Source: Pelagibacteraceae bacterium AG-414-M23 (GTDB lineage Bacteria; Pseudomonadota; Alphaproteobacteria; Pelagibacterales; Pelagibacteraceae). Taken from it: 64,000 nt of DNA. The stretch lies in contig QCLN01000003.1 of the NCBI GenBank assembly GCA_003214525.1, forward strand, positions 1 to 64,000. The letters run 5' to 3'. The notes under the pieces are model-generated. The model was not told the DNA's origin. It saw only the letters and a program-made list of their open reading frames with translations, and searched no databases. Shown here in pieces: positions 30,325 through 42,598 of the stretch (positions are counted from its first letter, which is position 1; every line of letters starts with the position of its first letter). The translations under genes were made by a program, and so were the position numbers.

Positions 30325-31134
30325 ATGCCTCAAAATTTAATTTTATCTTTTTTTTTTCATTTATCAGTAATATTAATTGCATTAGTTACTCTACCCTTTA
30401 TTGCAAAGAAACCAATTGATATACCTCCTTTAGTTTCTGTAGAATTAATTCAAATAACAGACAAAACAAATATTCCTTTTGCGCCAAAAGCTAAAAAAAT
30501 AATTGAAAAAGTTAAAAAGGAAAAAGAAAAACTTGTTTCAGAACAAGCGCCTCCAAAAAAAGTTAAAAAAGAAAAATCTGAGACAATTCCTCTTCCTGAT
30601 CAAGAAATAGAAAAAATAAAAAAAATAGAGACTGAAAAACAGAATCCCATATTAGACGACAACAAAGCAAAACAAGTATCTGAATTTGAAAAAAAAGAGC
30701 TTTTTGACCCAAATAACATCGCCGCACTTATTGATAAATCAAAAGAAAATTTTGCAGAAACAACAGCAAAAAAAGATGAAATTACTCAGTCGCAGGATGA
30801 ATCTATGAAATTATCTGGCCTAACTCTTAGCGAGGAGGATGCTCTGAAGGCTCAAATTTTTGGTTGCTGGAGCATACCTTTAGGTTTACCTTATAATGAA
30901 AATTTATTAGTAAGAATAAAATTAAAACTTAAACCAGATGGTACTGTGATTAAATCTGAAATATTAGATCATGTAAGAATGAATAAGCCAGGACAAGGAT
31001 TTTACAAAGTATTAGCAGAAAGTGCATTAAGAGCTATTCAAATTTGTCAACCTCTTAGAGTTCCGACAACTGGTTATGAAAAGTGGAAAGATTTACAATT
31101 GAATTTTGATGCTAGAGAAATGTTAGAAGGATAA
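30325..31134 (+). CDS. tolA: TolA-like protein
   Basis: N-terminal TM, charged Lys/Glu central domain, TonB/TolA-like C-terminus, between tolR and tolB. Confidence 0.85.
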   Translation: MPQNLILSFFFHLSVILIALVTLPFIAKKPIDIPPLVSVELIQITDKTNIPFAPKAKKIIEKVKKEKEKLVSEQAPPKKVKKEKSETIPLPDQEIEKIKKIETEKQNPILDDNKAKQVSEFEKKELFDPNNIAALIDKSKENFAETTAKKDEITQSQDESMKLSGLTLSEEDALKAQIFGCWSIPLGLPYNENLLVRIKLKLKPDGTVIKSEILDHVRMNKPGQGFYKVLAESALRAIQICQPLRVPTTGYEKWKDLQLNFDAREMLEG

Positions 31135-32480
31135 TGTATAAGATAAAATTAATATCATTTTTAATAGTAATTTTTTTATCATCAAGCGTTCATGCTTTGA
31201 TTGAAGTGGATATTACTAGAGGAAATTTAAATCCATTACCAATTGCTGTGTCTCCACTAAATTCAGACAAAGAGACAAACGATAAATTTAAAAAAGAAAT
31301 AAAAATTGATAATATTGGGGATGAAATCTCCTTAGTTATTGAAAACAATCTAAAAGCTACTGGTTTATTTAACCCTTTAGAAAAAGAAGCTTTTTTACAA
31401 AAACCTGACGTAGCTCATTTAAAACCAAGATTTGAGGATTGGTCTCTAATTAAAGCTCAAGCTCTAATTACCGGCAGAGTTGAGTTTAAAGATGACAAAG
31501 TTAGAGTAGAATTTAGATTATGGGATGTGTTAGCTGCTAGAGAAATGTTGGCTTTAGCTTTTACTACTGTTCCAAATAATTGGAGAAGGATTGGCCATAT
31601 AATTTCCGATAAAATTTATGAAAGATTAACTGGTGAAAAAGGATATTTTGATACAAGAATAATTTATGTTTCAGAAAAAGGTCCAAAAACTAAAAGAATA
31701 AAAAAACTAGCAATTATGGATCAAGATGGATTTAATACAAAGTATTTAACTTTAGGTAATGAATTAGTATTAACTCCAAGATTTAATCCAACCAATCAGA
31801 TGGTAACATATCTTTCCTATTTTAAAAACCTTCCAAGAGTGTATTTGTTGGATATAGAAACTGGAATACAAGAAGTGGTAGGAGACTTCCCCGGAATGAC
31901 ATTTGCCCCAAGATTTTCTCCTGACGGAAAAAAAATAATCATGAGCTTTGCAAAAGATGGAAACTCAGATATTTATACAATGGACTTAGAAAATAGAATT
32001 GTTGAAAGAATATCAAATCATCCTTCAATTGACACTTCACCATCATATTCGCCCGATGGAAAATATATAACATTCAATTCTGACAGAAGTGGCTATCAAC
32101 AAATTTACGTTATGAAAAGCGATGGATCTAATGTAAAAAGAATTTCTTTTGGAAATGGATTATACGGAACTCCAGTTTGGTCTCCAAGAGGAGACCTGAT
32201 TGCTTTTACAAAACTTCACAAAGGAAAATTTTATATAGGCGTTATGAGAACTGATGGAAAAGGAGAGAGACTATTAACAGAAAATTATTACCAAGAGGCA
32301 CCCTCTTGGTCTCCAAATGGAAGAGTGCTAATCTTTTATAGAGAAACAAAATCTAATAGCGAGGGTGAAGGCTTTTCAGCTACACTCTGGTCAATAGATC
32401 TTACTGGTTATAATGAAAGGCAAGTAATCACAGAAACTGACGCATCAGACCCATCTTGGTCTTCATTGCTTAGTAATTAA
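31134..32480 (+). CDS. tolB: Tol-Pal beta-propeller protein TolB
   Basis: Repeated FSPDGKKI / [23 protein letters not shown] / [12 protein letters not shown] blades. Confidence 0.97.
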   Translation: MYKIKLISFLIVIFLSSSVHALIEVDITRGNLNPLPIAVSPLNSDKETNDKFKKEIKIDNIGDEISLVIENNLKATGLFNPLEKEAFLQKPDVAHLKPRFEDWSLIKAQALITGRVEFKDDKVRVEFRLWDVLAAREMLALAFTTVPNNWRRIGHIISDKIYERLTGEKGYFDTRIIYVSEKGPKTKRIKKLAIMDQDGFNTKYLTLGNELVLTPRFNPTNQMVTYLSYFKNLPRVYLLDIETGIQEVVGDFPGMTFAPRFSPDGKKIIMSFAKDGNSDIYTMDLENRIVERISNHPSIDTSPSYSPDGKYITFNSDRSGYQQIYVMKSDGSNVKRISFGNGLYGTPVWSPRGDLIAFTKLHKGKFYIGVMRTDGKGERLLTENYYQEAPSWSPNGRVLIFYRETKSNSEGEGFSATLWSIDLTGYNERQVITETDASDPSWSSLLSN

Positions 32481-32584
32481 CAAGTATTCTAATAAAATAC
32501 CTATATTTTAGGTTGATTTCTTAACTTGAAAGATTTAACCATTTGTGAAACTAATACTTAAAAAAAAAGAATTTAAGGAGCAGT

Positions 32585-33073
32585 ATGATATTTACAAAGT
32601 CGACTTACAATTTAATTCTAGCATCATTTTTTGCACTTTTGTTGTCAGCTTGCGCGACACAGCAAAAAGCAGCGAAAATAGATTCACAAATTCAAGGAGA
32701 TGTTTATACAGGTACGGACACAGTTGAATATTTAGCAGCCGGTGTTCCAGATAGAGTGTTTTTTGCTACAAACGAGTCAGTATTAACTACTGCTTCAAGA
32801 GACACATTAAGAAAACAAGCAGCTTGGTTAAGAAAAAATTCTGACATTAACGTTGTTCTAGAAGGACATGCAGATGAAAGAGGAACTAGAGAATATAACT
32901 TAGCATTAGGTGAAAGAAGAGCTAATGCAGCCAAAGACTATTTGATGACTTATGGTATTTCAGAAAATAGAATTTCAGTTATAAGCTATGGAAAAGAAAG
33001 ACCTGTAGACTCAGGATCAAATCCTTTAGCCTGGTCTAAGAACAGAAGATCTGTAACAGTTAAAGCAAATTAA
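32585..33073 (+). CDS. pal: Peptidoglycan-associated lipoprotein Pal
   Basis: Lipobox LLSAC; VVLEGHADERGTREYNLALGERRANAAKDYL. Confidence 0.96.
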   Translation: MIFTKSTYNLILASFFALLLSACATQQKAAKIDSQIQGDVYTGTDTVEYLAAGVPDRVFFATNESVLTTASRDTLRKQAAWLRKNSDINVVLEGHADERGTREYNLALGERRANAAKDYLMTYGISENRISVISYGKERPVDSGSNPLAWSKNRRSVTVKAN

Positions 33074-33091
33074 ACAAAAAATTTTAAATTT

Positions 33092-33132
33092 AAAGACCCA
33101 TTACATTAATAAAATGTGGTGGGTCTTTTTTT
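33092..33132 (+). terminator. Rho-independent terminator after pal
   Basis: AAAGACCCA-TTACATT...AATGTGG-TGGGTCTTT followed by poly-T. Confidence 0.85.
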
Positions 33133-33165
33133 TGCCATCATTGTATCTAAAAACTAATAATTAAG

Positions 33166-34161
33166 ATGACTAGAAAAATTTTATTAAAACTATTTCTCTT
33201 TACTTATGTTTTTAGTTTAAGTTTTAGTAATGTTTATTCAGATAGTCATAATGTTTTACAAATATTGGAATCCTTACAGCAAGATATAAAAACACTAGAA
33301 AGAGCAGTTTATTCAGATTCATTTGAAAAAAAAGTTTCAAATTCTGATGAAAATTCTTTTTCAAGTGATGATAATTCCGAAGAAGCCTTAACAAGACATT
33401 TATTAAAATTATCTGAAATTGAAAATCAATTCAGAGATTTAACAAATAAATTTGAGGAAATTAATTTTAAACTTGATAAACTTTCAAATAGATTAACAAA
33501 ATTACAATCAGATAATCAATTGCGTTTTGAACAAGTTGAAAAAACTATGGGCAATGTTGTAAGCACCGGCGCCGCCAATTTGAGTGAAAATATATCTAAT
33601 GAAGATAAAATATTACCTGGAACATCAGAGCCGCAAGATTTAGGAAGTATATCGTACAAAGATATGACCACATCATCAACAACTCAACAAACGCAATCTG
33701 TTGACTCAACTTCAACAGTGCTTTCAGAAAATATTGAGAGTAGCGAAAAACTTTTACCTGACGATTCACCAGAAAAACAATATGAATTTGCCACGAGTTT
33801 TCTGAAAGTTGGTGACTACAATACCGCTGAAAGAGCATTAAAAGAATTTGTGCTAACAAATTCAAACCACAAACTTGCCGGAAATGCACAATATTGGTTT
33901 GCAGAAACTTTTAGAATTAGACAGTTATATGTTGATGCTGCATCAGCTTATTTAGAAGGATATCAAAAATATCCAAAGAGTGAAAAAGCACCAGATAATT
34001 TATTAAAATTAGGTGTATCATTAGTTCAAATTGGAGAAAAAGACCAAGGCTGCATGATGATAACAAGTTTAGAAAAAGAATATCCAGAGGCATCCCAATC
34101 TATTCTTCAAAAAGCAAAATATGAAGAAAAAAAGTTTGAGTGCAAAAAAAATAATTCATAG
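33166..34161 (+). CDS. cpoB: Tol-Pal accessory protein CpoB/YbgF
   Basis: Coiled-coil plus TPR: YEFATSFLKVGDYNTAERALKEFVLTNSNHKLAGNAQYWFAETF. Confidence 0.9.
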   Translation: MTRKILLKLFLFTYVFSLSFSNVYSDSHNVLQILESLQQDIKTLERAVYSDSFEKKVSNSDENSFSSDDNSEEALTRHLLKLSEIENQFRDLTNKFEEINFKLDKLSNRLTKLQSDNQLRFEQVEKTMGNVVSTGAANLSENISNEDKILPGTSEPQDLGSISYKDMTTSSTTQQTQSVDSTSTVLSENIESSEKLLPDDSPEKQYEFATSFLKVGDYNTAERALKEFVLTNSNHKLAGNAQYWFAETFRIRQLYVDAASAYLEGYQKYPKSEKAPDNLLKLGVSLVQIGEKDQGCMMITSLEKEYPEASQSILQKAKYEEKKFECKKNNS

Positions 34162-35209
34162 AAATTTTAATTTTAAAAAAATTCTTAAAGATAAAAAGAT
34201 TTTTGAAATTTATAAAAGCTTTGAAATAAATCTTAAAAACCATAAAAATTCAGATAAAATTGCGGTATCAGTATCTGGAGGGCCAGACAGCCTTGCATTA
34301 TGCTTTTTATTTGCTTGCTATAAATTCAAGAAAAATAAAAAAATTCAACCGTCTTTTTTTTTAATAGATCATGGATTAAGAAATAATTCACAAAAAGAAG
34401 CAATATCTGTAAAAAAAATTTTAAAATCAAAAAAATTAGATTTAAAAATTTTAAAATGGAAAGGAAAAAAACCCACTTCTAACTTGCAGAATTTAGCAAG
34501 AAAAAAACGCTATGAACTATTATTTAAAGAATGTGAAAAATTAAATATCAGAGTTATACTTACCGGTCATCATCAAGATGATATGTACGAAACTTTTTTC
34601 AGTAGATTACTTAGAGGATCTGGAACAGAGGGACTGTCGTCTTTTGCAGAAATTGAAAAACATTTTAATTTCAAAAATAAAAAATTTAAAGTAGTCAGAC
34701 CATTACATAACTTAACTAAACAAGATTTAATTCATATATCAAATAGTGCATTCAAGTTTTATGTTAAAGATCCATCGAATGAATCGGATAGATTTCAGAG
34801 AGTCAGGATCAGAAAATTAATATTAAATTTAAAAAAAGAAGGTTTAGATTTCAAGAAGCTTAATCTTACAATAAATAACTTAGCAGCCACCAATATGGCC
34901 TTAAATGAAATAGTTAAATATAATATAAATAAAAATGCTATTTATTTATCAAGAAAAAAGTATTTAATTAATTCAGAATTTTTTATAAAACCAGAAGAAG
35001 TTATTTTTAGGTCTTTATCACAATTAATTAAAAAAATTGGTCAAAATGAATATCCTCCGCGAGGTAAAAAAATGATTAATTTGATAAGAGATTTAAAAAC
35101 AAAACAGCACATCAAAGTAACGCTTGGGGGCACAATTATTGAAAAAATACACAATTCTGTGATTGTTTCTAAAGAAAAAACAAAAAATACTAAATTTGCC
35201 ACAATTTAA
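34121..35209 (+). CDS. tilS: tRNA(Ile)-lysidine synthetase
   Basis: IAVSVSGGPDSLALCFL, LTGHHQDDMYETFFSRLLRGSG. N-terminus uncertain (41-nt overlap with cpoB). Confidence 0.93.
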   Translation: MKKKSLSAKKIIHRNFNFKKILKDKKIFEIYKSFEINLKNHKNSDKIAVSVSGGPDSLALCFLFACYKFKKNKKIQPSFFLIDHGLRNNSQKEAISVKKILKSKKLDLKILKWKGKKPTSNLQNLARKKRYELLFKECEKLNIRVILTGHHQDDMYETFFSRLLRGSGTEGLSSFAEIEKHFNFKNKKFKVVRPLHNLTKQDLIHISNSAFKFYVKDPSNESDRFQRVRIRKLILNLKKEGLDFKKLNLTINNLAATNMALNEIVKYNINKNAIYLSRKKYLINSEFFIKPEEVIFRSLSQLIKKIGQNEYPPRGKKMINLIRDLKTKQHIKVTLGGTIIEKIHNSVIVSKEKTKNTKFATI

Positions 35210-35257
35210 CACTTGTTTAATTTATAATAATTCTTAATTAGTATTATATTATTTATT

Positions 35258-37159
35258 ATGAATATAAAAAATCTAGCTATGTGGGCAATTATAGTCTTTC
35301 TAACTATAGGGCTATATAATATGTTTAAAAATCCGCAAGGCTCATATAACCAAAAAAATAATATTATTTTTTCAGAATTTTTATCTGAAGTTGAAAATGG
35401 CCGTGTAGTTCAAGTAGAAATACAAGGCAATAATGTAAATGGGGTTTTTTCGAACGGTAAAAAGTTTTCTACATACGTTCCTAACGATCCTAATTTAATA
35501 GAAAAATTATCAGAGCGAGGAGTAAGCATTTCGGCTTCACCTTTAGAAGAAAAAATGCCTTCACTTTTGGGCGTTCTCCTATCTTGGTTTCCAATGCTTT
35601 TATTAATTGCAGTTTGGATTTTCTTTATGAGGCAAATGCAAGGCGGAAAAGGTGGTGCCATGGGATTTGGCAAGTCGAAAGCAAAATTAATGAATGAGCT
35701 TAAGGGAAAAGTTACATTTAATGACGTCGCTGGAATTGAAGAAGCTAAAGAAGAAGTTGAGGAAGTGGTAGAATTTTTAAAAGATCCAAGAAAGTTTAGT
35801 AGACTTGGAGGAAAAATTCCTAGAGGTTGTTTGTTAGTTGGGCCTCCTGGCACAGGTAAAACTTTGTTGGCAAGAGCAATTGCTGGAGAAGCAGCAGTTC
35901 CTTTTTTTACTATATCCGGTTCAGATTTCGTAGAGATGTTTGTAGGTGTTGGAGCATCAAGAGTTAGAGATATGTTCGAGCAAGGAAAAAAGAATGCTCC
36001 ATGTATAATATTTATTGATGAGATTGATGCAGTTGGAAGAAGTAGAGGAGCGGGACTTGGTGGTGGAAATGATGAACGAGAACAAACTTTAAATCAGCTT
36101 TTAGTAGAAATGGATGGGTTTGACACAAATGAAGGAGTAATCATAATAGCCGCAACTAACAGACCGGATGTTCTTGATCCAGCACTTTTAAGACCTGGAA
36201 GATTTGATAGACAAGTAGTTGTTTCAAACCCAGATATAATAGGAAGAGAAAAAATATTAAAAGTTCATGCTAAAAAAATTAATATGTCGCCTGATGTGAA
36301 TTTAAGAACAGTTGCAAGAGGCACTCCAGGTTTTTCAGGAGCTGATCTTGCTAACCTAGTTAATGAGGCCGCATTACTGGCAGCTAGAAAAAATAAACGT
36401 ATAGTAACTTTTCAAGAATTTGAAGAGGCAAAAGATAAAGTAATGATGGGAGCAGAGAGAAGATCTATGGTAATGACCGAGGATGAGAAAAAACTCACCG
36501 CTTATCATGAAGGAGGTCATGCTATTGTTTCATTTAATTTAGAAAACTCTGACCCTATTCATAAAGCAACTATAATTCCAAGAGGTAGAGCTTTAGGAAT
36601 GGTTATGAATTTGCCTGAGAGAGATAAGTATCAATATACGATTAAAGAGTTTAAAGCAAAGATAGCAATGTGCTTTGGTGGCAGAGTTGCAGAAGAATTA
36701 ATCTTCGGTAAAGATAATATCACATCTGGTGCTGGAGGAGGGCCAGGCTCAGATATAAATCAAGCAACTAAAATAGCAAAGGCAATGGTTACAAAATATG
36801 GAATGAGTGAAGAATTGGGTCCTATGGAATATGGGGAAAATGAAGAAGAAATATTTCTAGGAAGATCAGTAGCAAGACACCAAAATATGTCTGAGGAAAT
36901 GACAAGAAAAGTTGATATTGAGGTAAGGAAGTTAATTGACGAAGGATATGATAAGGCAAAAAAAATTCTTACAGAAAAACTAGAAGATCTTCATAAAATC
37001 GCAAAAGCCTTGCTTACTTATGAGACTTTAACAGGTGATGAAATAGAAGATTTAATTAATAAAAATAAATATCCAGAAAATAAACAAGATCTAAAAAACG
37101 ACGAAGACAAAGACTCAGCCTTAGGATCTATTGGACTAAAGCCAAAAATAGTTCATTAA
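35258..37159 (+). CDS. ftsH: ATP-dependent zinc metalloprotease FtsH
   Basis: [48 protein letters not shown]. Confidence 0.98.
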   Translation: MNIKNLAMWAIIVFLTIGLYNMFKNPQGSYNQKNNIIFSEFLSEVENGRVVQVEIQGNNVNGVFSNGKKFSTYVPNDPNLIEKLSERGVSISASPLEEKMPSLLGVLLSWFPMLLLIAVWIFFMRQMQGGKGGAMGFGKSKAKLMNELKGKVTFNDVAGIEEAKEEVEEVVEFLKDPRKFSRLGGKIPRGCLLVGPPGTGKTLLARAIAGEAAVPFFTISGSDFVEMFVGVGASRVRDMFEQGKKNAPCIIFIDEIDAVGRSRGAGLGGGNDEREQTLNQLLVEMDGFDTNEGVIIIAATNRPDVLDPALLRPGRFDRQVVVSNPDIIGREKILKVHAKKINMSPDVNLRTVARGTPGFSGADLANLVNEAALLAARKNKRIVTFQEFEEAKDKVMMGAERRSMVMTEDEKKLTAYHEGGHAIVSFNLENSDPIHKATIIPRGRALGMVMNLPERDKYQYTIKEFKAKIAMCFGGRVAEELIFGKDNITSGAGGGPGSDINQATKIAKAMVTKYGMSEELGPMEYGENEEEIFLGRSVARHQNMSEEMTRKVDIEVRKLIDEGYDKAKKILTEKLEDLHKIAKALLTYETLTGDEIEDLINKNKYPENKQDLKNDEDKDSALGSIGLKPKIVH

Positions 37160-37163
37160 TCAA

Positions 37164-38219
37164 ATGATAAAATATTACACAAGAGCGTGTAATTTTTATT
37201 ATGGAAAAATATCTAAAGAAAAAATAAAAAAAAAGGCATGCCTACCTTTGAATGGTAATAAGCTAATTTCATTCGACTCAATAGAAATATTAACTAGAAA
37301 ATCAAAAAAAAAAATTAATATTAAAGATATTAAAAAACTTCCATTAAAATTAAAAAAAAAAGTGTTAAATGATTTAAATAAAATTACAAAAGTAAAAAAA
37401 TTATCTAAAATAAAATCAAAAAATTTTCCGTTATTAATGGGTATACTAAATGCTACACCGGACAGTTTTTCTGATGGAGGGAAATATTTAAAATCTATTT
37501 CTGCTTATAAAAAAATAAAAAAACTTTCCAAAGATGGTGCGGATATTATTGACATAGGAGGCGAGTCAACAAGACCTAATTCAGATACAGTCGATAAATT
37601 AATTGAGTGGAAAAGAATTAAATCAAAATTAAAATATGCAAAAAGAAATAAAACCATTATTTCATTAGATACTAGAAAAAGTTTTATTCTTAAAAAATCA
37701 TTACCATTTAAAATAAATCTTCTTAATGATGTGTCGGGTTTAAACCATGACAATGAAATGATTAGTGTGTTGAAGTTATCAAAAATTCCATTTGTTTTAC
37801 ATCATATGCAAGGAACACCTAAGACAATGCAAAAAAATCCTAAATATAAAAATATAATTTTAGATATATATGATTTTTTTGAAAAAAAGTTGGAATACAT
37901 AAGAGCAAATCAAATTCATCATAATAATATAATTTTAGATCCTGGAATTGGATTTGGAAAAAATTTGAAACATAATATTACAATATTAAATCAAATTTCT
38001 ATTTTTCACTCTTTAGGCTTTCCAGTAATGTTAGGTTTATCAAAAAAAAGATTTATTAAGGAATTATCAGGCAAAAATGATAGTAAAGATAGAATTGGAG
38101 GAACAGCATCTTCTTGCATCTATGCAATCTTGCAAGGTGTTCAAATTCTTAGAGTACATGATGTAAATGAAATACAACAATCAATGAAAGTATTTAAAAA
38201 ACTAATTTTTAAAAAATGA
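37164..38219 (+). CDS. folP: Dihydropteroate synthase
   Basis: LLMGILNATPDSFSDGGKYL; DIIDIGGESTRPNS; IILDPGIGFGKNLKHN. Confidence 0.95.
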   Translation: MIKYYTRACNFYYGKISKEKIKKKACLPLNGNKLISFDSIEILTRKSKKKINIKDIKKLPLKLKKKVLNDLNKITKVKKLSKIKSKNFPLLMGILNATPDSFSDGGKYLKSISAYKKIKKLSKDGADIIDIGGESTRPNSDTVDKLIEWKRIKSKLKYAKRNKTIISLDTRKSFILKKSLPFKINLLNDVSGLNHDNEMISVLKLSKIPFVLHHMQGTPKTMQKNPKYKNIILDIYDFFEKKLEYIRANQIHHNNIILDPGIGFGKNLKHNITILNQISIFHSLGFPVMLGLSKKRFIKELSGKNDSKDRIGGTASSCIYAILQGVQILRVHDVNEIQQSMKVFKKLIFKK

Positions 38220-39547
38220 GCAAAAGATATTTCGGCACAGATGGGATCAGAGGAACAGTGAACCAAAATAAAATTAATGGTGATATGTTTTTTAAATTTG
38301 GACTTGCTGCAGGAACATATTTTAGAAATTTAAAGAAAAAAAAACAAACAGCAATTATTGCTAAAGATACGAGACTATCTGGATATACTTTAGAACCAGC
38401 TCTTGTATCAGGACTAGCTTCGGCTGGTATGCATGTTTTTACTCTAGGACCTTTGCCAACTAATGGACTGGCAATGCTGACAAAAAAAATGAATGCAAAT
38501 TTGGGAATTATGATCACAGCATCACATAATCCTTTTTATGATAATGGGCTTAAATTATTTGGTCCAGATGGATTAAAATTGTCAGATAAGATTGAGAAAA
38601 AAATAGAAAAATTGATTGATACAAAAATTTCAAAACATCTAATTAATCCTGGTGTTTTAGGAAGAGTAAAAAGACTAGAAGATGCGAACGAAAAATATAT
38701 TAATATTTTGAAAAATAATTTTCCCAAAAATTTTTCACTAAAAGGTCTTAAAATAGCAATCGATTGTGCAAATGGAGCTGGTTATAAATCTGGACCAAAT
38801 ATATTAAAATCATTAGGTGCTAAAGTTTATAGCGTAGGAACTTCTCCAAATGGTTTAAATATAAATTTGAATTGCGGCTCAACATTCGCTAATAAAATTA
38901 AATCTTTTTCAATTAAGAAAAAAGTACATTTGGGCATTTCTTTAGATGGAGACGCAGATAGAATAATTATATGTGATGAAAAAGGAAGGATAATTGATGG
39001 AGATCAAATAATTGCTATGATTGCTTTGAGGTGGAAGCAAAAAAAAATATTGAAGGGTGGAGTCGTAGGTACGCTAATGTCGAATTATGGATTAGAAAAA
39101 TTATTTAAAGAAAATAAGATCAAATTCATCAGAACAAATGTTGGAGATAGATATGTCAAAGAAGCTATGAAAAATAATAAATGTAATTTAGGCGGCGAGC
39201 AGTCTGGGCACATTATTTTAGGAAATTTTGCGACTACTGGAGACGGTATACTTGTTGCGCTAGAAATTCTTTACTCAATGAGAAAGGGAAAAAAAGCAAG
39301 TGAATTATTTAATAATTTTTTTCAAATACCCCAAGAACTAGTAAATATAAATGTTAAAGATAAATCAATTATTCATTCAAAAAAATGTAAAAAATCTATT
39401 TCAAAAGCAAAAAAACTTTTAAATGGCAACGGGAGGATTTTAGTAAGACCATCTGGGACAGAGCCAAAAATAAGAATAATGTGTGAGTCTAATAACAAAA
39501 AGTTAATGAGAAAATGCATTAGTTTAATAAAAAAATCTATAAATTAA
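38216..39547 (+). CDS. glmM: Phosphoglucosamine mutase
   Basis: KRYFGTDGIRGTVN; IMITASHNPFYDNGLKLFG; LDGDADRIIICDEKG; RPSGTEPKIRIM. Confidence 0.97.
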   Translation: MSKRYFGTDGIRGTVNQNKINGDMFFKFGLAAGTYFRNLKKKKQTAIIAKDTRLSGYTLEPALVSGLASAGMHVFTLGPLPTNGLAMLTKKMNANLGIMITASHNPFYDNGLKLFGPDGLKLSDKIEKKIEKLIDTKISKHLINPGVLGRVKRLEDANEKYINILKNNFPKNFSLKGLKIAIDCANGAGYKSGPNILKSLGAKVYSVGTSPNGLNINLNCGSTFANKIKSFSIKKKVHLGISLDGDADRIIICDEKGRIIDGDQIIAMIALRWKQKKILKGGVVGTLMSNYGLEKLFKENKIKFIRTNVGDRYVKEAMKNNKCNLGGEQSGHIILGNFATTGDGILVALEILYSMRKGKKASELFNNFFQIPQELVNINVKDKSIIHSKKCKKSISKAKKLLNGNGRILVRPSGTEPKIRIMCESNNKKLMRKCISLIKKSIN

Positions 39548-39548
39548 A

Positions 39549-40361
39549 TTGAGAATAAATTCAAAAGTATTGATTATTGCTGGCTCAGATTCTTCTGGAG
39601 GTGCCGGAATACAGGCAGATATCAAAACTGTGAGTTCTTTAGGGTCATATGCTATGACAGCTATCACAGCAGTTACTTCTCAAAATACTACAGGGGTCTT
39701 GTCAGTATTTTCAATTTCTCCTAAAGAAATTTCTAAACAAATTGAATTTACTTCGAAAGATATTAGACCAGATGCAATTAAAATTGGAATGTTAGGAAAT
39801 GCGAAAGTGATCAATGCAGTTATTAAATCTTTATCAAAAATAAAAGTTAACAAAATTATACTAGACCCAGTAATGGTTGCAAAAGGTGGGACTAGACTGA
39901 TTGATAATAATTCAATTCAAATTTTGAAAGAAAAATTATTAAAAAGAGTATCATTAATTACTCCAAATATCCCTGAGGCAGAGATTTTAGTAAATCAAAA
40001 AATAATTTCAAAAGATGATATGATTATTGCAGGAAAAAAACTATTAGCACTTGGGGCAAAGAGCGCTTTAATAAAAGGAGGACATCTTAATTCTAAAATT
40101 ACATACGATGTATTAGTAAATAAACACAGTATCTTTGAATTTAAAAATAAAAAAATAAAAACTAAACATACTCATGGAACAGGGTGTACGCTCTCTTCAG
40201 CAATAGCCACATATTATTCATGTGGAAAATCATTAAAGAAATCTTGTGAAAATGGAATTAAATATGTAAACCAAGCAATAACTTATGCTCCAAAATATGG
40301 AAAAGGACATGGACCAATTAATCACCTTAACTCAATTAAAATAAAGAAAATATTTAGATGA
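39549..40361 (+). CDS. thiD: Hydroxymethylpyrimidine/phosphomethylpyrimidine kinase (TTG start)
   Basis: [47 protein letters not shown]. Confidence 0.96.
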   Translation: MRINSKVLIIAGSDSSGGAGIQADIKTVSSLGSYAMTAITAVTSQNTTGVLSVFSISPKEISKQIEFTSKDIRPDAIKIGMLGNAKVINAVIKSLSKIKVNKIILDPVMVAKGGTRLIDNNSIQILKEKLLKRVSLITPNIPEAEILVNQKIISKDDMIIAGKKLLALGAKSALIKGGHLNSKITYDVLVNKHSIFEFKNKKIKTKHTHGTGCTLSSAIATYYSCGKSLKKSCENGIKYVNQAITYAPKYGKGHGPINHLNSIKIKKIFR

Positions 40362-41650
40362 AAAATGTCGTAGTAGTCGGATCACAATGGGGAGATGAAG
40401 GAAAAGGTAAAATTGTAGACTGGCTTTCTAGTGAAGCAGATGTTGTAATAAGATTTCAAGGTGGCCATAACGCTGGACACACTTTAGTTATAGATGGCAA
40501 TACTTATAAATTGAGACTTTTACCATCGGGAATTGTAAGAAAAAACAAAATTTCAATAATAGGAAATGGAGTTGTGGTAGATCCATGGGCTTTAATTGAA
40601 GAAATAGAGGAAATAAAAAATAAAGGAGTAGATGTAAATGAGGAAAATTTATTTTTATCTGAGTCTGCATCTTTAATTTTACCGGTTCATAGTGAGCTAG
40701 ATGAGATTAGAGAAGATAATTCAAAAGGTGAAAAAATTGGAACGACTAGAAGAGGCATTGGACCAGCCTATGAAGATAAAGTTGGACGTAGATCTATAAG
40801 AGTAATTGATTTGTCTTCTGAACAAAACCTAGATTCAAAGTTAACAAATCTTCTTGAACACCATAATTATTTAAGGAAAGGCATGGGAAAGAAAGAATAT
40901 AGCAAAGAGAAATTAAAAAATGACCTTTTAAAAATTGCACCAAAGATATTAAAATATAGCAAGCCAATATGGAAAGAAATAGAGGAATTAAAAAAAAATG
41001 AAAAAAAAATATTATTTGAAGGAGCGCAAGGAATATTATTAGACGTAGATCATGGCACTTATCCTTTTGTAACATCCTCAAATACTGTAGCATCCTCGGC
41101 CGCAACAGGCTCAGGTTGCGGTATAGATACGATAAACTATATTTTAGGAATAACAAAAGCTTATACAACAAGAGTTGGCGAAGGTCCATTTCCCACAGAA
41201 CAAAAAAATGAAATAGGAGAAAGACTTGGAGAAATAGGTAAAGAATTTGGAACAGTAACTAGTAGAAAAAGAAGATGTGGATGGTTTGATGGAGTACTTG
41301 TTAGACAAACAATTAAAACTTCTGGAATCAATGGAATAGCTTTAACTAAACTAGATGTGCTTGATGAATTTGATGAAATCAAGATTTGTATAAGTTATGA
41401 CTTAGATGGAAAAAAAATTGACTATTTACCAACTTCTTCTGAACAACAACTTAAAGTTAAACCAGTTTATAAAGTTTTTGATGGCTGGAAATCACCCACA
41501 TGCGGTATAAAAAATTTTTCCGATTTACCCAAAAATGCTCAAATTTACATAAACTTCATTGAGAATTTTGTAGAAGCTAAAGTATCGACTATATCCACAA
41601 GTCCAGAGAGAAATGATACAATTTTAATTGAAAATCCTTTTAAAATTTAA
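40358..41650 (+). CDS. purA: Adenylosuccinate synthetase
   Basis: [47 protein letters not shown]. Confidence 0.98.
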   Translation: MKNVVVVGSQWGDEGKGKIVDWLSSEADVVIRFQGGHNAGHTLVIDGNTYKLRLLPSGIVRKNKISIIGNGVVVDPWALIEEIEEIKNKGVDVNEENLFLSESASLILPVHSELDEIREDNSKGEKIGTTRRGIGPAYEDKVGRRSIRVIDLSSEQNLDSKLTNLLEHHNYLRKGMGKKEYSKEKLKNDLLKIAPKILKYSKPIWKEIEELKKNEKKILFEGAQGILLDVDHGTYPFVTSSNTVASSAATGSGCGIDTINYILGITKAYTTRVGEGPFPTEQKNEIGERLGEIGKEFGTVTSRKRRCGWFDGVLVRQTIKTSGINGIALTKLDVLDEFDEIKICISYDLDGKKIDYLPTSSEQQLKVKPVYKVFDGWKSPTCGIKNFSDLPKNAQIYINFIENFVEAKVSTISTSPERNDTILIENPFKI

Positions 41651-42540
41651 TTAGCTGGCAACAAATTTTTTGATTTTGCTGAATTCAACATATGCTTTTG
41701 TAGTTTTTCGAAAGCTTTATTTTCTATTTGTCTAATTCTTTCTCTACTAATTTTAAATTTTTTACTTAATTCTTCTAATGTACTAGGATTGTCAGTCAAT
41801 CTTCTAGAGTATAAAATTTTTTTTTCACGGTCGTTTAAAATTTTAATTGAATCAGTTAAAAGATCTTTTCTTTGTTCCATTTCCTCTTGTTGAGCTACTT
41901 TCAATTCTTGATCCATACCCTGGTCAACCACCCAGTCTTGCCATTCATCACCATCTTCTCCTATTGGGGCATTTAAAGAATGTTCTTTCCCTGCCAGTCT
42001 TCTGTTCATTGAAACAACCTCTTTCTCACTAACATCTAATCTTTCTGCAATATTTTTTACATCTTCATTGCGCAAGTCTCCTTCAGTATTAGGCGCAATC
42101 TGATTTTTTATTTTTTTTAAATTGAAAAATAATTTTTTTTGTGCGGTTGTTGTTCCAATTTTTACTAAGCTCCAAGATCGTAAAATATATTCTTGTATTG
42201 ATGCTTTAATCCACCACATTGCATATGTGGCTAATCGAAATCCTTTTTCTGGTTCAAATTTTTTTACTGCTTGCATTAAACCTACGTTGCCTTCAGAAAT
42301 CATTTCATTTAAAGGCAAACCATATCCTCTGTATCCCATTGCAATTTTAGCAACTAACCTTAGATGACTAGTAACAAGTTTTTCTGCAGATTTTACATTG
42401 CCTGTTGATTTCCAATTTTTTGCTAACATATATTCTTCTTCTGCGTCTAGCATTGGAAACTTTTTGATTTGAGAAAGGTAGGCAGCAAGCCCTCCTTCAT
42501 TTGAAAGAATAGGTAAATTATATGTTTTTGAATTACTCAT
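41647..42540 (-). CDS. rpoH: RNA polymerase sigma factor RpoH (sigma-32)
   Basis: [86 protein letters not shown]. Confidence 0.96.
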   Translation of the reverse strand: MSNSKTYNLPILSNEGGLAAYLSQIKKFPMLDAEEEYMLAKNWKSTGNVKSAEKLVTSHLRLVAKIAMGYRGYGLPLNEMISEGNVGLMQAVKKFEPEKGFRLATYAMWWIKASIQEYILRSWSLVKIGTTTAQKKLFFNLKKIKNQIAPNTEGDLRNEDVKNIAERLDVSEKEVVSMNRRLAGKEHSLNAPIGEDGDEWQDWVVDQGMDQELKVAQQEEMEQRKDLLTDSIKILNDREKKILYSRRLTDNPSTLEELSKKFKISRERIRQIENKAFEKLQKHMLNSAKSKNLLPAN

Positions 42541-42598
42541 AATTATTTAATAATTTAACTGTTTATTTAATAAACAATTTTTTTTTTACAACATCAAA

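Noticed and set aside
32545-32727. 60-aa ORF overlapping the pal start
   Set aside because: Different frame from pal, no homology, crosses the pal lipoprotein signal.
33596-33889. 97-aa minus-strand ORF opposite cpoB
   Set aside because: Contained in a supported CDS, no family resemblance.
35410-35853. 147-aa minus-strand ORF opposite ftsH
   Set aside because: Fully inside strongly conserved ftsH with no recognisable domain; antisense-frame artefact.
40794-41189. 131-aa minus-strand ORF opposite purA
   Set aside because: Lies within purA; Leu/Phe/Tyr-rich composition typical of reverse translation of an AT-rich gene.
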